Made by a program: the position numbers and the translations under genes | The notes under the pieces: model-generated | The model's database searches: none | What the model was told of the DNA's origin: nothing | What the model saw: the letters and a program-made list of their open reading frames with translations, nothing else | From: Platanthera guangdongensis | Taxonomy: Eukaryota > Streptophyta > Magnoliopsida > Asparagales > Orchidaceae | NCBI GenBank assembly: GCA_039583875.1 | Contig: CM077163.1 | Span: forward strand, 113,531,213-113,595,212 | Direction: 5' to 3' | Length of the DNA stretch: 64,000 bases | Shown: positions 30,960 to 43,585 of the stretch, one piece after another | Numbering within the stretch: position 1 is the stretch's first letter | How the letters are laid out: every line of letters begins with the position of its first letter

Positions 30960-33900
30960 TGATGAATTGTAAATATACCTAATTTTATGTACATTACTTA
31001 AGTCGTTTTATTTATTTTTTATCATTTCTACTTGTTTTTATTCAATAAAATGCTCATATTTTTGTAAATATTACTAACTTGCTTTATTTTATTTGTCAGG
31101 AAAAAAAGTCAAAATCTGCAAAAATGACATGTCACGCCCGTGACATATTGGTCACGCCCGTGACCAGGACGTGACAGCTCAAAATCCCGAAAAGAGGCCA
31201 ATTTTGAAGAGGAAAGCCCGACACGCCCGTGTTCCATAATCCGACACGCCCGTGTCAATCCGACACGGGGCGTGACCCAGCCGTGTCCATCCCGCTTGAT
31301 GATTTCAACTCAACTTTCGTCGACCCAAGAGGGCCACGCCCGTGTCTGATGTACGACACGCCCGTGGCAGCCCGACACGCCCCGTGCCAGCCAAGTCAAT
31401 GTTTCGCGCTCAACGTTCGTCGAACCCAAGAGGGACACGCCCGTGTCCGATGTGCGCCAAGCCCGTGTCCGCCCGACAAACTGCCGCCGGCGAATCCCGA
31501 AGTCAACATCGCCTTAAAGCGCCGAATGACACGCCCACCGTCACGCCCGTGACTTGGGGCGTGACCGCCGCGTTTTCGGCCGGAAAGTCAAATCGCCGTC
31601 AAATCCGTCAGGTCGCCGAATCCCGCGATAAAATAGTGCTGACACGCCCCCCGACACGCCCGTGTCGGAGGGCGTGTACTTGGAAATTTTTGCCTATAAA
31701 AAGGCAGCTGCTGTATGAGTTCAGGGTTCCAAAAATCCGAACCATTTTGATGTATAAGGGCTGCCGTTAGAGCTGCTTTAGTGCTATGTAAGGATTCTCT
31801 TTCCCCCTTTTTGAATTTAGTTTGTTTAAGCTCCTGTAATCAACTTCTTTTATTAATAAAATAGATATTTTTCTCATCCTCATATGCTCTGAATTTTCTC
31901 TAAAGGCCTCCTTTACTTCAATCTTATACACTTTCATGTTTTAAAACGCAAATGTTCTCGTTTTCTTTCCAAATATAACAAAACTTATAGCCGTTATTAT
32001 GGCCGTTTTCATTCTCTAACTCTTTAAATTTGGTTAGACTTAGGATTTTCATGCTTCAAAATGCGCTTTTATGAACTTGTAAAACATTAAAAAAGATAGT
32101 TTGCATTCCTCTTAACTTCTTTTACTTTGTTTTAGCTATAAAACTACTGCTTCTTTTTAGCTTACTCTCTCTTTTTAAACCATTTTACAAGGCTATAATA
32201 ATATATAAATTGTCATTTTTATTTTTCATAAACTTGCATTTTAAGTACTCACAAAAAATATCTTCGCTCAAACAATTTTTGTTTTCACTTTTTAAGCATT
32301 TCTATCAAAATCTAACGGTAAAAATGTAAACGTTTTAATTTTTCGGGCACTTGCCCTTCTCACTTTAATTTGAAAACTTTTTGCTCAAACAATTTTTATT
32401 TTGCCTTTTTATGCATTTCTACTGCATTCCAGCGGTAGAAATGCAGTCATTTTAATTTTTCGATAACTTTGATTTTTGCAATTATTTTAGCACGAGTGTG
32501 TGCGTGTATGAGATATTTTTCAGCTCCTAAGTTAAATTATGCAATTGTGTGTGTGTGTGTGTTTATTTATGTCGAGTGCGTGAGTAGTTACTTTCAAGTA
32601 GAGTGCGTGTGTAGTTTTTATTTTTCCGCCTACTCATTTGAGTTAATTGGCTGGATTTTATTCAAGCAAGTGTTTTCATTTTTTATTTTTCCGCCTACTC
32701 ACTTGAGTTAAATGGCCGGTCTGTATTTTCAGTCCTACTCGTTTGAGTAGGACTTGTAATTTTCATTCTTTATTTTTCCGCCTACTCACTTGAGTTAAAT
32801 GGCTGGATTTGATTTTCCGCCTACTCGCTAGGAGTTAAATGGTCGGACTGTATTTTGATGTAAATATTTAAGAAAGCACTGTAATCGCATTTATTTTCTC
32901 CTACTCGTTTGAGTAGGACTCGCTTTCATTTCAGTCCTACTCGTTTGAGTAGGACTTGCACTTTTCAGTTTTTATTTCCCGCCCCCACTCGTTTGAGTGG
33001 GACTTGCAAATTTCAATTATGCACTTTTCAGCTTTTATTTCCCGCCCCCACTCGTTTGAGTGGGACCTGCAAATGTCAATTATGCAATTTTCTCTTATGT
33101 GTAAATTAGTTTTATTTCTTCCTTTTATATGTTTGAATGAGTGCGGGTGTGTTTATTTGTAACAACTTTTCTAAAATTAGGTTATTTTGCTTTTCTTCTT
33201 ATTTTCTTTATAACCTTTCAGCGAATAGTTTAGGACGCTCGCATAACCAAACATACAAGCTTTCCCCATTCCGATGAGTGGCTAATTTCTTTTAGCCATC
33301 GGTATCGAAGAGCTTTGGGATCTAAAATGTTTTAAATAACCAAATGTCTAATTTTTCAATTTAATTAAAAACTTAAGGTTTACCCCAGGTTAACGACGCG
33401 TAGACCCACATATCGATGTGTGGGCTCTATTTCCGTTATCCATACGCTAGCTAGCCGAGAGGCCGTGCATATGGACAGATCACCCCTGGGTAGATAGAGT
33501 TCCGCACTAACCCTCGAGAGAGGAGGCGCGCTAACTCTACCGGATCGGGTTCCCCACCCAATAGCGGGGTTCTTAGCGTACTGCGGGCATTAAGGGGAAT
33601 CCTTCGTCGGACGAGAGCCCGGTCGAATATCCTTAATGTCTAGGTGAGCGATATTCCTAGAGATAGGTGAGCTCATTATTTTGAACCTCCACGGCCAAGT
33701 TTCCGCATTAATTAAATTGAAACTTTAGATATCTAGTTATTCAAATCTATTTTTAATCCTAACGCAATTCGATACCGGGAGTTATCTCTTCATCGACTAC
33801 TTTCTTAAAATCTATTTTCGTTCTTATTTTACTTAAAACCCTCAACTTCTATTTCGGTAAAATAATAGTGTTTTCGGAGGAGTAGGGGTAATCAACCCGT

Positions 33901-34038
33901 TCCCGGGAATAATACGACCTCGGTATTCTCCCGAATATCGAGTACTACTTGCGATAGGTGCACTTGCCTGCCCTAGCAAGCCCGCGGCGATCGACTCACC
34001 GAACCAACCACAGTAAGAGTCTGTTCGCGGGCCAATCA
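30960..34038 (+). repeat. 3' LTR of G2 (3079 bp)
   Basis: Nearly identical to 20617-23698, with all the same landmarks: palindrome array 31133-31690, TATA 31694-31704, hairpin array about 32610-33075, conserved block about 33250-33710. Ends GGGCCAATCA, followed by the target duplication TACTT. Confidence 0.95.
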
Positions 34039-34043
34039 TACTT
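34039..34043. other. right target-site duplication of G2 (TACTT)
   Basis: Identical to 20612-20616; five bp as expected for Ty3/gypsy integration. Confidence 0.95.
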
Positions 34044-35629
34044 GTAGGAGAAAATGGGGCTTAGGCGACGGCTTGGTAGTCACTAATAAACATGAAGGCT
34101 ACACGCAACCAAAGCGAGCTAATAAAAACCCAAACCAATACAGCCACTTAGAAATGAATGGGGAACACACCCCCAGACTGAGCTTGAAAACCGGGCGTGT
34201 ATACGGTCGAACCCGACCAAAATCAATAAAGAGGATGGGGATAGAATTCTCAAAGCAATTTTTTCAGATTTTTTTTCGCTCTTTTGCGCTTATCGACTTT
34301 TTATGTTTTTTTTTCTTTCTGCGCTTGCAATCCCCAAACATAGCAATCAAAACATGAATGTATTCAGCAACCCCAAAAAAAAATGTCCACCTATCACAAC
34401 CTCGGCAAAACAGAAAATACAAAGCAACTCAAGCATTTGATTGCGATGGTGGGTTGAACTTCAGGCCTTGGTGAATGTGACTGGAGCTGAATCAAAGGAA
34501 GGGTAGGCATAAATTTTTCATGCAACGGTTAAGGGGTAGGAAAGGCTAAACAAGGCTCAAACTAGCCAAAATGGGGGCCTACGTCATGCTCACGCTTGAC
34601 TAACCGTGCACCAATGCTTCGAGAGTAGCTTAGGGCAAGTTCTTAGCCACCGAGAAAGATGATCCTTCCTCCAGACTCGATCAATACGAGTCTAGTGGCG
34701 GCTACACACATTCCTACATTATCGTTCGATTATTCCAGATTCAGATTTTGGGTAGTACAAACAATATTTACGTCTGCAGAAAAATATAAACTACGAGCAT
34801 AAAGAAAAATTAATTCTATCCTAGTTCTACACAAACCATGAGTACTCGATTAGGAGCACTGCATGAGTTTCGAACTACTCAATCCTGAAATCCTAAGCCA
34901 GCACCACTATTTTAAAGTTTACACAAAAACAATACATTTGACTCGGGTTGTGCGCGTGGGTAAGAGCGCACTCGTGTGGGTGATTCAGTGTGTGCAACAG
35001 AAATCAAGAAATAATGAAACAAGAAACTGGTATGCAACAGAAAGTGAGGTGTAGTGACCACATGCATGCTCTCCCCCCCAGACTTAAAGTCTACAACTAG
35101 TAAAAATAAACATGCCAAAAATGATAAAAAGCTAGGGTAGGAAGTACCTATGCTCAAAATTGAGCATACCGGTCGTGCAATGAGATGTCCAAGTGCGGCC
35201 AAGTTGCCGCGCCTCAAATATTCCTGCACCTGCGATTGAAGTGTGCAAGCCAAACAAAATATGGACACATATATATATGAATAAATAGACAGAACTCAAA
35301 ACACAGCATAGGACCAAACGGTCCAACTTGGGTTATCTCCCGAAAGCCCTTTTGTTTACCGTCCTTAAGGTGGACCAAATACCTGTATTAGCAGTTACAA
35401 GACAAAGTTTATTGCAGTCTAAAAGAAAAAAATAAATAAATAGAAAAGCCCAAATATGTTTAAGAGGTACAAAATGTGGTGAAAAAAATGTGCAGGGGAG
35501 CTGCAGAGTGGAGGGGTGGTCCTCAGTTGTCGGTGCTGCCATTGTCGATCAAGGAGTGTCACTATTGCTTTGCTTGGGGTCGGCAAGCTGCAGGCTTTGA
35601 GAGTCGCCGGTGGTTGCGCCGCCATCATA
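34044..35629 (-). other. G1 3' noncoding region, part 2
   Basis: Continues 20259-20616 after removal of G2. No gene recognised. It contains an internal PPT-like tract on the minus strand (TTAAGTCTGGGGGGG, 35087-35073) inside AGACTTAAAGTCT-type symmetry and a weaker one near 34165, matching the two-PPT layout of G2 and G3. Confidence 0.65.
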
Positions 35630-36600
35630 TAATTTTAACTAGTGCCATTGACTTTGAAATTGTCTCCGCTTTTCCCGACTATTTTGATGACGCCAAAAGG
35701 GGAGACTCCGATCAGTGTGAAAGGGCCGCTCCACCGCGATTGGAGCTTGCCGGGAAATAAGCAGAGGCGGGAATTGTACAACAGGACTTGGTCTCCTGGT
35801 TGGAAGTCTTTGGGGATGATGTGACGGTCATGCCATTTTTTTGTTCTTTTTTGTATATCCGCGCATTTTCGTATGAGAAATGCCGGAGCTCCTCTAATTC
35901 GTTCAGTTGAGTGCGGCGCGTATCTGCTGCGGCTTCAATGTCCATGTTTAGTAATTTGATTGCCCATAGCGCTTTGTGTTCCAGCTCGACTGGTAAGTGG
36001 CAAGCTTTTCCGTAAAAGAGTTGAGAAGGAGTCATACTGATAGGGGTTTTGAAGGCGGTTCTGTACGCCCATAAGGCATCGTCGATCTTCTTGGCCCACT
36101 CTTTTCTATTGGAATGGATGGATTTTTCGATGATTCTTTTGAGCTCGCGGTTGGAGACCTCGACTTGCCCATAGGTTTGGGGATGGTCGGCAAGAGAGAT
36201 TTTGTGGTGGACTCCAAATTTCTTCATGAGTTGCAAGAACGACTTGTTGCAAAATGGTTCCCGCCGTCGCTGATGATGGTGCGCGGGGCGCCGAATCGAG
36301 AGAAAATGTTCTTGTGTATGAAATTCAAAACGGTGCGGGCATCATTTGCGGCGACAGCTTCGGCTTCGACCCATTTGGAAACATAGTCTACTGCGACAAT
36401 AATATAGAGTTTTCCATGCGACATTGGGAAGGGTCCCATGAAGTCGATTCCCCAAACGTCGAATGGTTCGCAGACGAGCATATTGTTGAGAGGAATTTCA
36501 TCCCTCTTGGAGATATTTCCTATCCTTTGGCCACATTGCAGTATCTTGCGTGCTGTTCGGGTGGCGCCGAAATGACCGCCGGCCTCCCGATCGTGGCAGT
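35630..36600 (-). pseudogene. Athila G1 integrase, decayed
   Basis: Minus strand, at least two frames. The core has WGIDFMGP and IISDGGNHF (36481-36224), then after a frameshift near 36235 [31 protein letters not shown] and [18 protein letters not shown] (36236-35870), and after another shift an SH3-like tail ending at about 35630. The three acidic catalytic positions are present, so loss of function comes from the frameshifts and not from this triad. Similar in order to the integrase of G2 but clearly older. Confidence 0.88.
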
Positions 36601-36603
36601 GTG

Positions 36604-38587
36604 TTAAGACGGATTGAAATTCAGTCTCGGGTACGCAACGCCTGATGATGCTATCATTGCAAGTACGGAATAGTAACGGGTCTTCCCAGAAATAATATTT
36701 GGCATCAGACTGTAGTTTTCGCTTTTGCTGTGATTACAGGTGAGGGGAGACAGATTTGCAAGCGAGGTAGTTGGCCATATCTGCGTACCACGGGATTGTC
36801 GGAGTGAGCGAACAGATGGCGAATAATCTTTCATTCGGGAAGCAGTCGGCAATCTCGTTGCGGTTGCAGATGGGAACAACTCCTTCGGTGTCGCTCTCCA
36901 ATCTTGATAGGTGATTGGCGATGACGTTTTCGACCCCTTTCTTATCTCGGATCTCGATGTCATATTCCTGTAGTAGAAGAATCCAACGGATTAGTCAGGG
37001 CTTGGCGTCTTTTATTTTTGAATAAATACCTTAGTGCGGCATGGTCAGTGTACACAATGACCTTAGATAACACTAGGTACGAATGGAATTTTTCGAAAGC
37101 GAAGATTACTGCCAATAGCTCCTTTTCCGTAGTGGTATAATTCAGTTGAGCATCGTTGAGAGTCCGGCTGGCGTAGGAGATAGTATGAAAGATTTTGTTT
37201 TTCCTTTGACCGAGCACTGCTCCGACTGCAACATCGCTGGCGTCGCACATGACTTCGAAAGGCAAAGTCCAATCTGGTGCCACCAAGATTGGAGCGGAGA
37301 TGAGTCGATCTTTAAGAGTCTCGAAGGCCTGCATACATTTTTTTTCGAAGTCAAACGGGATGTCCTTGGCCAGCAAATTTGTGAGGGGCTTGGATATGGA
37401 TGAGAAATCACTGATGAATCTTCTGTAGAAATCGACATGTCCCAAGAAGCTGCAGATCCCCTTGGCGGAAGATGGAGGAGGAAGATTTTTGATGATACTG
37501 ACTTTTGCTTGGTCGACTTCAAGCCCCCTGTGAGAGACTTTATGGCCTAAGACAATGCCCTCGCGAACCATGAAATGACATTTTTCCCAATTCAAGACGA
37601 GGTTTGTATCCTCACAATGCTTCAGAGCTTTGTCTAGATTCGCGAGGCAGGAATCAAAGCTGTTACCGAAAAGGGAAAAATCGTCCATGAAGACTTCGAG
37701 AAAGTCTCCAATCATGTCACCGAAGATGGCAATCAAGCATCGCTGGAAGGTTGCTGGGCCGTTGCACAATCCGAATGGCATTCTCCTGAATGCGAAGGTG
37801 CCAGAAGGGCATGTAAACGCCGTTCTGTCTTGTTCATCGGGGTCAACTGTTATTTGATTTTATCCTGAATACCCGTCGAGGAAACAATAGTATTCCTGAC
37901 CGGCCAATTTTTCCAGCATTTGGTCGATGAAGGGTAGCGGGAAATGATCTTTGCGGGTGGCCTCATTCAGTTTCCGATAGTCTATGCAGACTCTCCACCC
38001 GGTGACCACGTGGGTGGGTAATAATTCATTCTTTTTGTTGGCCACCACAGTAATCCCGCCCTTTTTGGGCACCACTTGCACTGGGCTAACCCATTTGCTG
38101 TCGCTGATGGGGTAAATGATACCCGCATCAAGCAATTTTATTACTTCTGCCTGTACCACTTCATGCATCTTAAGGTTCAGTCTCATTTGAGGTTGTGCCA
38201 ACGGGTTGTATTGATCTTCAAGCAGAATCTTGTCATGCAAAACGCCGGGCTAATCCCTTTTATTTCGGCTAATGAACGTCCAAAAACATTTTTGCATTTC
38301 TTTAAGACATCGACCAAGGCGAGTTCGTTGTCGACAGAGAGAGATGTAGAGATAATGACTGGGCACGCTGTGCCTTCCTCTAGGAAAGCGTATTTCAGGG
38401 ATTCGGGCAGTGGCTTCAGAGTTGTGGTAGTGGTTGTGACAGTAGATGTGATGAAAGGTCCTTTGGTTGGATGCAGGGTTCTCGGGACATTAGTGTGGGT
38501 GGTTGTGTCAGATGCATCCTCCTCTTCCCACACTGGATTGGCTGGGTCAAGAATCATTTCGCTGTACATGTCCGGTTCGTCGATCAA
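36604..38587 (-). pseudogene. Athila G1 reverse transcriptase-RNase H, decayed
   Basis: Minus strand: pre-RT linker with LKPLPESLKYAF (about 38400), RT N-terminal part with GWRVCIDYRKLNEATRKDHF (about 37990), MPFGLCNGPATFQRC and FMDDFSLFG (37781-37670; both catalytic Asp present), connection domain, RNase H with CDASDVAVGAVLGQ (about 37240), then frameshifts near 37000 into the RNase H end and zinc region. Breaks occur at about 38240, 37858 and 36990. The 305-codon open frame on the opposite strand (38076-38993) is a shadow of this coding sequence. Confidence 0.88.
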
Positions 38588-38599
38588 ATCTGCTTCGTC

Positions 38600-40276
38600 T
38601 CAATTAGTGATTCTGAGATGTTGGGAAGGTTCGTGGATGTTGAAAGAAATCGTTTCTTCCCCCAGGCTTAGGGTGAGCTCTCCTTGGTCAACATTGACAA
38701 TGGCACAGGCCGTGGCAAGGAAGGGCCGTCCTAGTATTATAGGCACTTTGGGATCGGCCATCATGTCGAGAATGACGAAATCTGCTGGGAAGGCGAGGTT
38801 GTTGACCATGACAGTAAGATCTTCGACTATTCCGGCCGGTTGTTTTAACGATCTGTCGGCTAATTGCAACCTTAGGTGGGTGGGCTGTAGAATCCCAACT
38901 CCTAGCTCGCGGAAGACAGAGAGCAGCATTAGATTTATTGAATCTCCCAAATCACATAATGCGTGTCCGAATCGGTGGAGGCCAATTCTGTAGGGGATGG
39001 TAAAACTTCCCGGATCTCTGCGTTTGGTTGGGGAATAGTTGGCGAGGAGAGTTGAGCATTCTTCAGTGAGATTGATCGTTTTCAGTCCTTCTAAAGATTT
39101 ACGCCGTGAGATGAGGTTCTTTAGGAACTTGGAATATCCTGGGGTCTGAGTGATAGCTTCTGTCAGAGGTATACTTATTTGGACTCCTTTCATGATCTCG
39201 AGGAATTTATGAAATTGTTTTTTAGCCTTTTCGTTTTGCAGTCGGTGGGGAAATGGCGGCTTCACGGCGTTCTTCACAGGTTGTAGTACTGCCATGGGTT
39301 CTTGTGCGGTAGGTGAGGACGGAGGTTCCTTTATCAAATCGACGATGGGCTCGCAGAGTGATTGTGCTGGAGGGTCAGGAGGCGAGGCCCTCTCTAGGCT
39401 TTTTTTGCTTCTCAATCTCATAGTATGTATCATTTCCTGTTTCTGATTGACTGAACATAATAACGTTTCCGTGAGAATCCCTACGGCAGTTTGTAGGCGC
39501 TGAATGGTGGTGGCTTGGTCATTGAACATCTCCATCATTTTGCACGCATAAGCAAAAAAATGCTCTGTCTTTGACGAGAGATTGTGGTCGGTGGCTTCAT
39601 CATAGACTACTGAATTTATCTCTACCGGAAGGTCGGGAGAAGGCGGAGAGTTCCAATGCCTACTAGTTTGGGCAATGTTGTCTATAACTTCCCAGGCATC
39701 CTCACTGGATTTGTTAAACAGAGTTCCACCGACTGCGACGTCAAGTAATGGTCGGAATCTGTCTGCGATGCCGAAGTAGAAAGTTTGGATTAGGAGGATG
39801 TCTGACATTTCCACTCTGCAGCATTCCCTTCGCAGGGACTGGAAACGCTCCCATGTATCGAACAAGGTCTCTTCATTTCTTTGGGTGAAGGTGATGAGCT
39901 CCTTGTAATTGTCTATTGCTAGCATCGGTTGTCGGAATTTGTCCAAAAATTTCCCTTCGAGTTGTTTCCAGGATGAGGATATTCCCTTCCGGATATCTTG
40001 ATACCATCGCTTTGCTTCGTCTTTCAGGGAGAAGGAGAAGAGTCGGATCCTCTACTGCTCGTTGTTGGCAGCATTTGGCGTACAAGTGTTGTAAATTTCT
40101 AAGAACCGCTACACGTGGCATAGTGCATCTATTTTTCCGTCTCCGCTGAATTGACAGTTTTCGATGATGTATTCGATGAGGTCAGACGAGATCTCGAAAC
40201 TGTTATTTCCTGTTTCTGCTCGGTATGTGAGGTTGATAAGTCTTGCTTTATAAGTCTGCTGCTGAATTGTAGTCAT
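38600..40276 (-). pseudogene. Athila G1 gag-protease, decayed
   Basis: Probable start ATG at 40276-40274, about 170 nt after the PBS. The first 250 nt and the next segment are in different frames with stops (about 40110, 40055), then one long frame runs 39946-38600 (448 codons): gag core (ETLFDTWERFQSLRRECC), a linker, then protease with CDLGDSINLML near 38955 and VPIILGRPFLATA near 38735. Gag of G1 and G2 share only the general Athila pattern (IQTFYFGI, VGGTLFNKS), so they are separate families. Confidence 0.85.
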
Positions 40277-40443
40277 TGAGAGTGGCTTGAATGAAAAGGG
40301 GTAGTAGGCTACTAGATCTCCTATGCCTCGACCCTGCATTCACTGTGGCAAACACTACACACTAGAAGGAAACAGCAGTAAAAAAACAACACTAACTCTT
40401 ATAACAATATTTGAAGTCATCCTGAGTCGCTTTACAGTTGCAT

Positions 40444-40461
40444 TCCCCGGCAACAGCGCCA
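40444..40461 (-). other. primer-binding site of G1, tRNA-Asp
   Basis: Minus strand TGGCGCTGTTGCCGGGGA, one mismatch to the tRNA-Asp type PBS; 6 nt from the LTR end at 40468. Confidence 0.85.
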
Positions 40462-40467
40462 AAAACT

Positions 40468-41795
40468 TGATGCGTGTAAATCGGCAAGCGCACCGGTTGC
40501 ACAAGTAATAAAGTTTTGGGAATAAATCCCCGAGTGTCGGTCTCTTGAGGAATGCAATTAGCGTAAAGCGGCAACAGTACATAAAATATCGTTATGAGAG
40601 TTATAAATAGAAAAAGAGGACTTGGGAGATTGTGGATGTTTGATCTACTGAACTAGTAAAAGCTATGTGGGTCGAAGGCACCGCTTCGTAAGGTGGAGTG
40701 GGTGTTTCGGCCGTGATGCCGAACTTCGGTTGGGCGAGTGGACGGGAAGCTAATGGATTGAAGTGCTCTTGTGTGGCGTGCAATCGGGTGAGACACGAGA
40801 ATGGAGTGGATGTGGGGTGAGCAAGGCGCATTCACAGACACTACTCACAAGCATAAGAAAAATACTAACATTCCATTAGATGTAAAATAAACTTGATGTT
40901 CATGGATGGAAGTGTTCATTACAATGCTTAAACCATTCCATATGACAGAGGAAGGGGAAGAGGAGTAAACCAAAAGAGAGTGAAGCTCCACGGCGGGTCG
41001 TGGCCGGAGTAGCGAGTTGTCAATCCTCTTCCGGGCTCAGTCCAAGGAGGCTTCCGGTACCAACGAGCTGTCACCTCGAAGGCCTTTAAGTCCTCTCTCT
41101 AGGTTATCTTCTTCACCAACTCCGATGGAAAGCTTGGAGTTGTAGTCATCAATGGCCGAGGGCTTCGCCAGAGAGTTTGAAAAGCTTCGGAGGAGTTAGA
41201 TATGGCCTCCCGACGAAGGTGGAGGTGATGGAGCAGTTGGAGAAGTGAAATGGCGATTCCCGTGCACTCCCGATCGCAGCAAAATGACAGGCGTTGTCCT
41301 AAATCGCGGAGCAGGGCGTTAAATACGGAGGCAGCAGAAGCAGTGTGTACGATCAGTGGCGCACGACCAGTGGTCATGCGCACTGTCGGTCGATGATCGT
41401 GTGGCTTTTCCAAATAGACCTGCAACCTGGATAAGAAGCATCAGCATAACTGTGCACGAGCACTGGAGCACGACTAGTGGTCGTGCGCACTATGGCCAGT
41501 GCTCGTACGATTACCTAGACATGATTAGGAAAATGAGGGTGTAATGCGCACGATCGGTGGCGCGCGACCAGTGGTCGTGCGCAATAAGTCCAGTGGTCGT
41601 GCGCAGTATTCCTGCATCGTCGGGGTCTCCGAAGCGGTTTCGGAGCAGGCACACGATCCCTGCACCAGCAGAAGAGGCAGATAGGCCACCAAAACGTGCA
41701 CACCACATCCCCGAGATAGGGTTAAAGAACAACAAAAACAAAGAAGCATAAGAAGCACACAGAAATGGGCATACAGTGCACTTAATCGTGGAATA
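40468..41795 (-). repeat. 5' LTR of G1, interrupted
   Basis: Matches 18794-20115 and stops within GTGGAATA at 41795, where the SIRE element begins. The missing 106 bp should lie beyond that element, outside the window. Palindrome array at 41345-41610. Confidence 0.9.
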
Positions 41796-41815
41796 TGAAA
41801 GATATTGTACCTAAA

Positions 41816-41840
41816 CACCTAGAGGGGGGGTGAATAGGTG
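41816..41840 (-). other. U5 stem-loop, SIRE LTR
   Basis: CACCT/AGGTG around loop AGAGGGGGGGTGAAT (plus-strand view). Same loop as at 441-470, with arms that have changed in a paired way. Confidence 0.7.
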
Positions 41841-41958
41841 ACTTGAATCTTTTTTGACTTTTATGGCAGAATACAGAATCTAACAAAGAATTCTAGCTAC
41901 TTTATCACAGCAATCACACAGTTATCACAGAATATCACAACACACAGTAGACACACAG

Positions 41959-41994
41959 TTTTATAGTGGTTCCCCAAGGTTGGGTACATCCACT
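41959..41994 (-). promoter_or_regulatory. probable LTR core promoter block, SIRE
   Basis: Minus strand AGTGG-ATGTA-CCCAA-CC-TTGGG-GAA-CCACT followed by ATAAAA; nested inverted repeats with a TATA-like box, conserved with 613-647. Confidence 0.55.
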
Positions 41995-42785
41995 TTCCCC
42001 CTTCGCCTATCTAGCAGTGTACTAGATTCGGCCAAACTCCTCCACTATCTCAGAGCCCAAAACAGGCTCCTACACCTCAGGCCCAAGGCCCTACAACTCA
42101 GCTTCTTCACAAAGCCTACACTCAACCACAAAGGCCTACACTCAGCCACCAAGGCCTACACTCAGCCACCAAGACCTACACTCAGAGATTTCAATCTCTT
42201 ACACTCAGGCACTCAAGCCCTACACTCAGCCTTTATAATTACAGGCTTACAACACTCAGATCCCTAAGGATCCTACAAGATAAAATGAATACAAAAATAT
42301 TAACTCAGCAACTCAGAGACAAGAGAGGAGAGTTGTGAGTTTCTTGATGAGTTCTTGAAAGAACTCAGCTGAAATCAATCTGACTTGGCTTTCTTCAAAG
42401 CTTTTTGAATGTAGAACTCAATAAGATTGACCACTTCTGCAGTTGATCCTTGATCTCTGCTACGTAGGATTCAGAATAAATCTGAACCCTTCTTCTCAGC
42501 CTGGTTCCAACGGCTGATTTCTTGGATGGAGCTCTCTCTCTCCAACTTCTTAGATCTGCACTTGATTCTTCAAGAAATAGCTAGATCTTCTTTGTTAATT
42601 ACTTGATCAATAATCTGAACAACTTCTTCTATAGACAGTGTAAGCCTATTTATAGGCCTTCTTCATGGTAACCGGCTGGTCCGGTTCATAACTGAATTCT
42701 GACAACTCTGATAGGTGCAGTAGACCGGCTCGAATGGCAGCTGTCAATCATCCAGTCAGTTCTTGAAAATTCTGTAACTGTCTGA

Positions 42786-43585
42786 AAGTGTCGAGACTTT
42801 CTGTCTTTAAGTGTCGACACTAATAGACCAAGTGTCGACACATGTTGTCTAAGTGTCGACACTAGCCTACAAGTTGTCGACACAACTCCTTGTGTTGTAG
42901 ATTTTATATCTCGACACTGCTTCTTCTTCATGTGTCGACACTGAAATTGAGTGTCGACACAAGTATTTGTACTTCAGTATTTTTCTGAATTCTTCTAAGT
43001 GTCGACACAACACCTTTGTGTCGACACATCTTCATGTGTTGAATCTGTTAAGTGTCGACACAGCTTCTTGGTGTCGACACATGTCTTCTTCTTTCGAGAC
43101 TCTGGCTGAGTGTCGACACAACTCCTTAGTGTCGACACTTGTACTTAGAATATTCTTGAACTTTGCTGATCTTTGCTAAGTGTCGAGTCTTCAGCTAAGT
43201 GTCGACACATTCTTTCTTGTGTCGACAATTTCTTCAAGTGTTGACTCTTCTGCTGAGTGTCGACACATTGTTCTGGTTGTCGACACTTATACTTAGTCTC
43301 TGTAGTCTTTTGCTGAGTGTCGACACAGCCTCCAAGTGTCGACACTTTTTGATGTAGACACAGTTCTTCTAGGTGTCGACACTGCTGTTAAGTGTCGACA
43401 CTGCTTTACTGCACTTTTCTTCACTGAGTGTCGACACAGCTCCTTGTTTCGACACTTTCTGTCTGGTGTCGACTCAGCATCCCTGGTGTTGACACAAATA
43501 CTCCAAGTGTCGACACTGCTTGTTTGGGTGTCGACACAAGTCTTCTTAAGTGTCGACACTTTCTATCTGGGTGTCGACACATGGA
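42786..43585. repeat. array of about 32 GTGTCGACAC palindromes
   Basis: Roughly 32 units, about 22 of them the exact 10-bp palindrome GTGTCGACAC, spaced irregularly every 15-40 bp and commonly extended to AAGTGTCGACACTT or GAGTGTCGACACA. Spacers are pyrimidine-rich and not repeated. Short unit and irregular spacing exclude a CRISPR array. Confidence 0.95.

Larger units (their letters stand above)
20617..34038 (+). mobile_element. Athila-type Ty3/gypsy element G2, nearly intact
   Basis: Full-length 13.4-kb element: LTRs of 3082 and 3079 bp, tRNA-Asp PBS, one gag-pol frame, a long structured 3' noncoding region, and PPT. It is flanked by the perfect 5-bp duplication TACTT (20612-20616 and 34039-34043). 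By eye I count about 18 substitutions plus a few 1-2 bp indels between the LTRs, about 0.6%. Using the commonly applied plant rate of 1.3e-8 per site per year, that is a few hundred thousand years. No env-like ORF is seen. Confidence 0.95.
18794..41795 (-). mobile_element. Athila-type Ty3/gypsy element G1 (old, interrupted)
   Basis: Minus-strand element: 5' LTR at right (40468-41795, cut by the SIRE element), tRNA-Asp PBS, decayed gag-pol (40276-35630), a 3' noncoding region split by element G2, PPT, and 3' LTR at left (18794-20220). LTR ends are TGATG...CATCA. Its two LTRs differ at more than 40 sites over about 1.3 kb, far more than those of G2 or G3, in line with G1 being the older host. 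Confidence 0.9.

Noticed and set aside
38076..38993. 305-codon open frame on the plus strand
   Set aside because: Exact antisense of the G1 protease/RT coding region; no recognisable protein features.
42786..43585. Possible CRISPR-like repeat-spacer array
   Set aside because: The repeat is only 10 bp, spacing is irregular, there are no cas genes, and it lies within a plant LTR.
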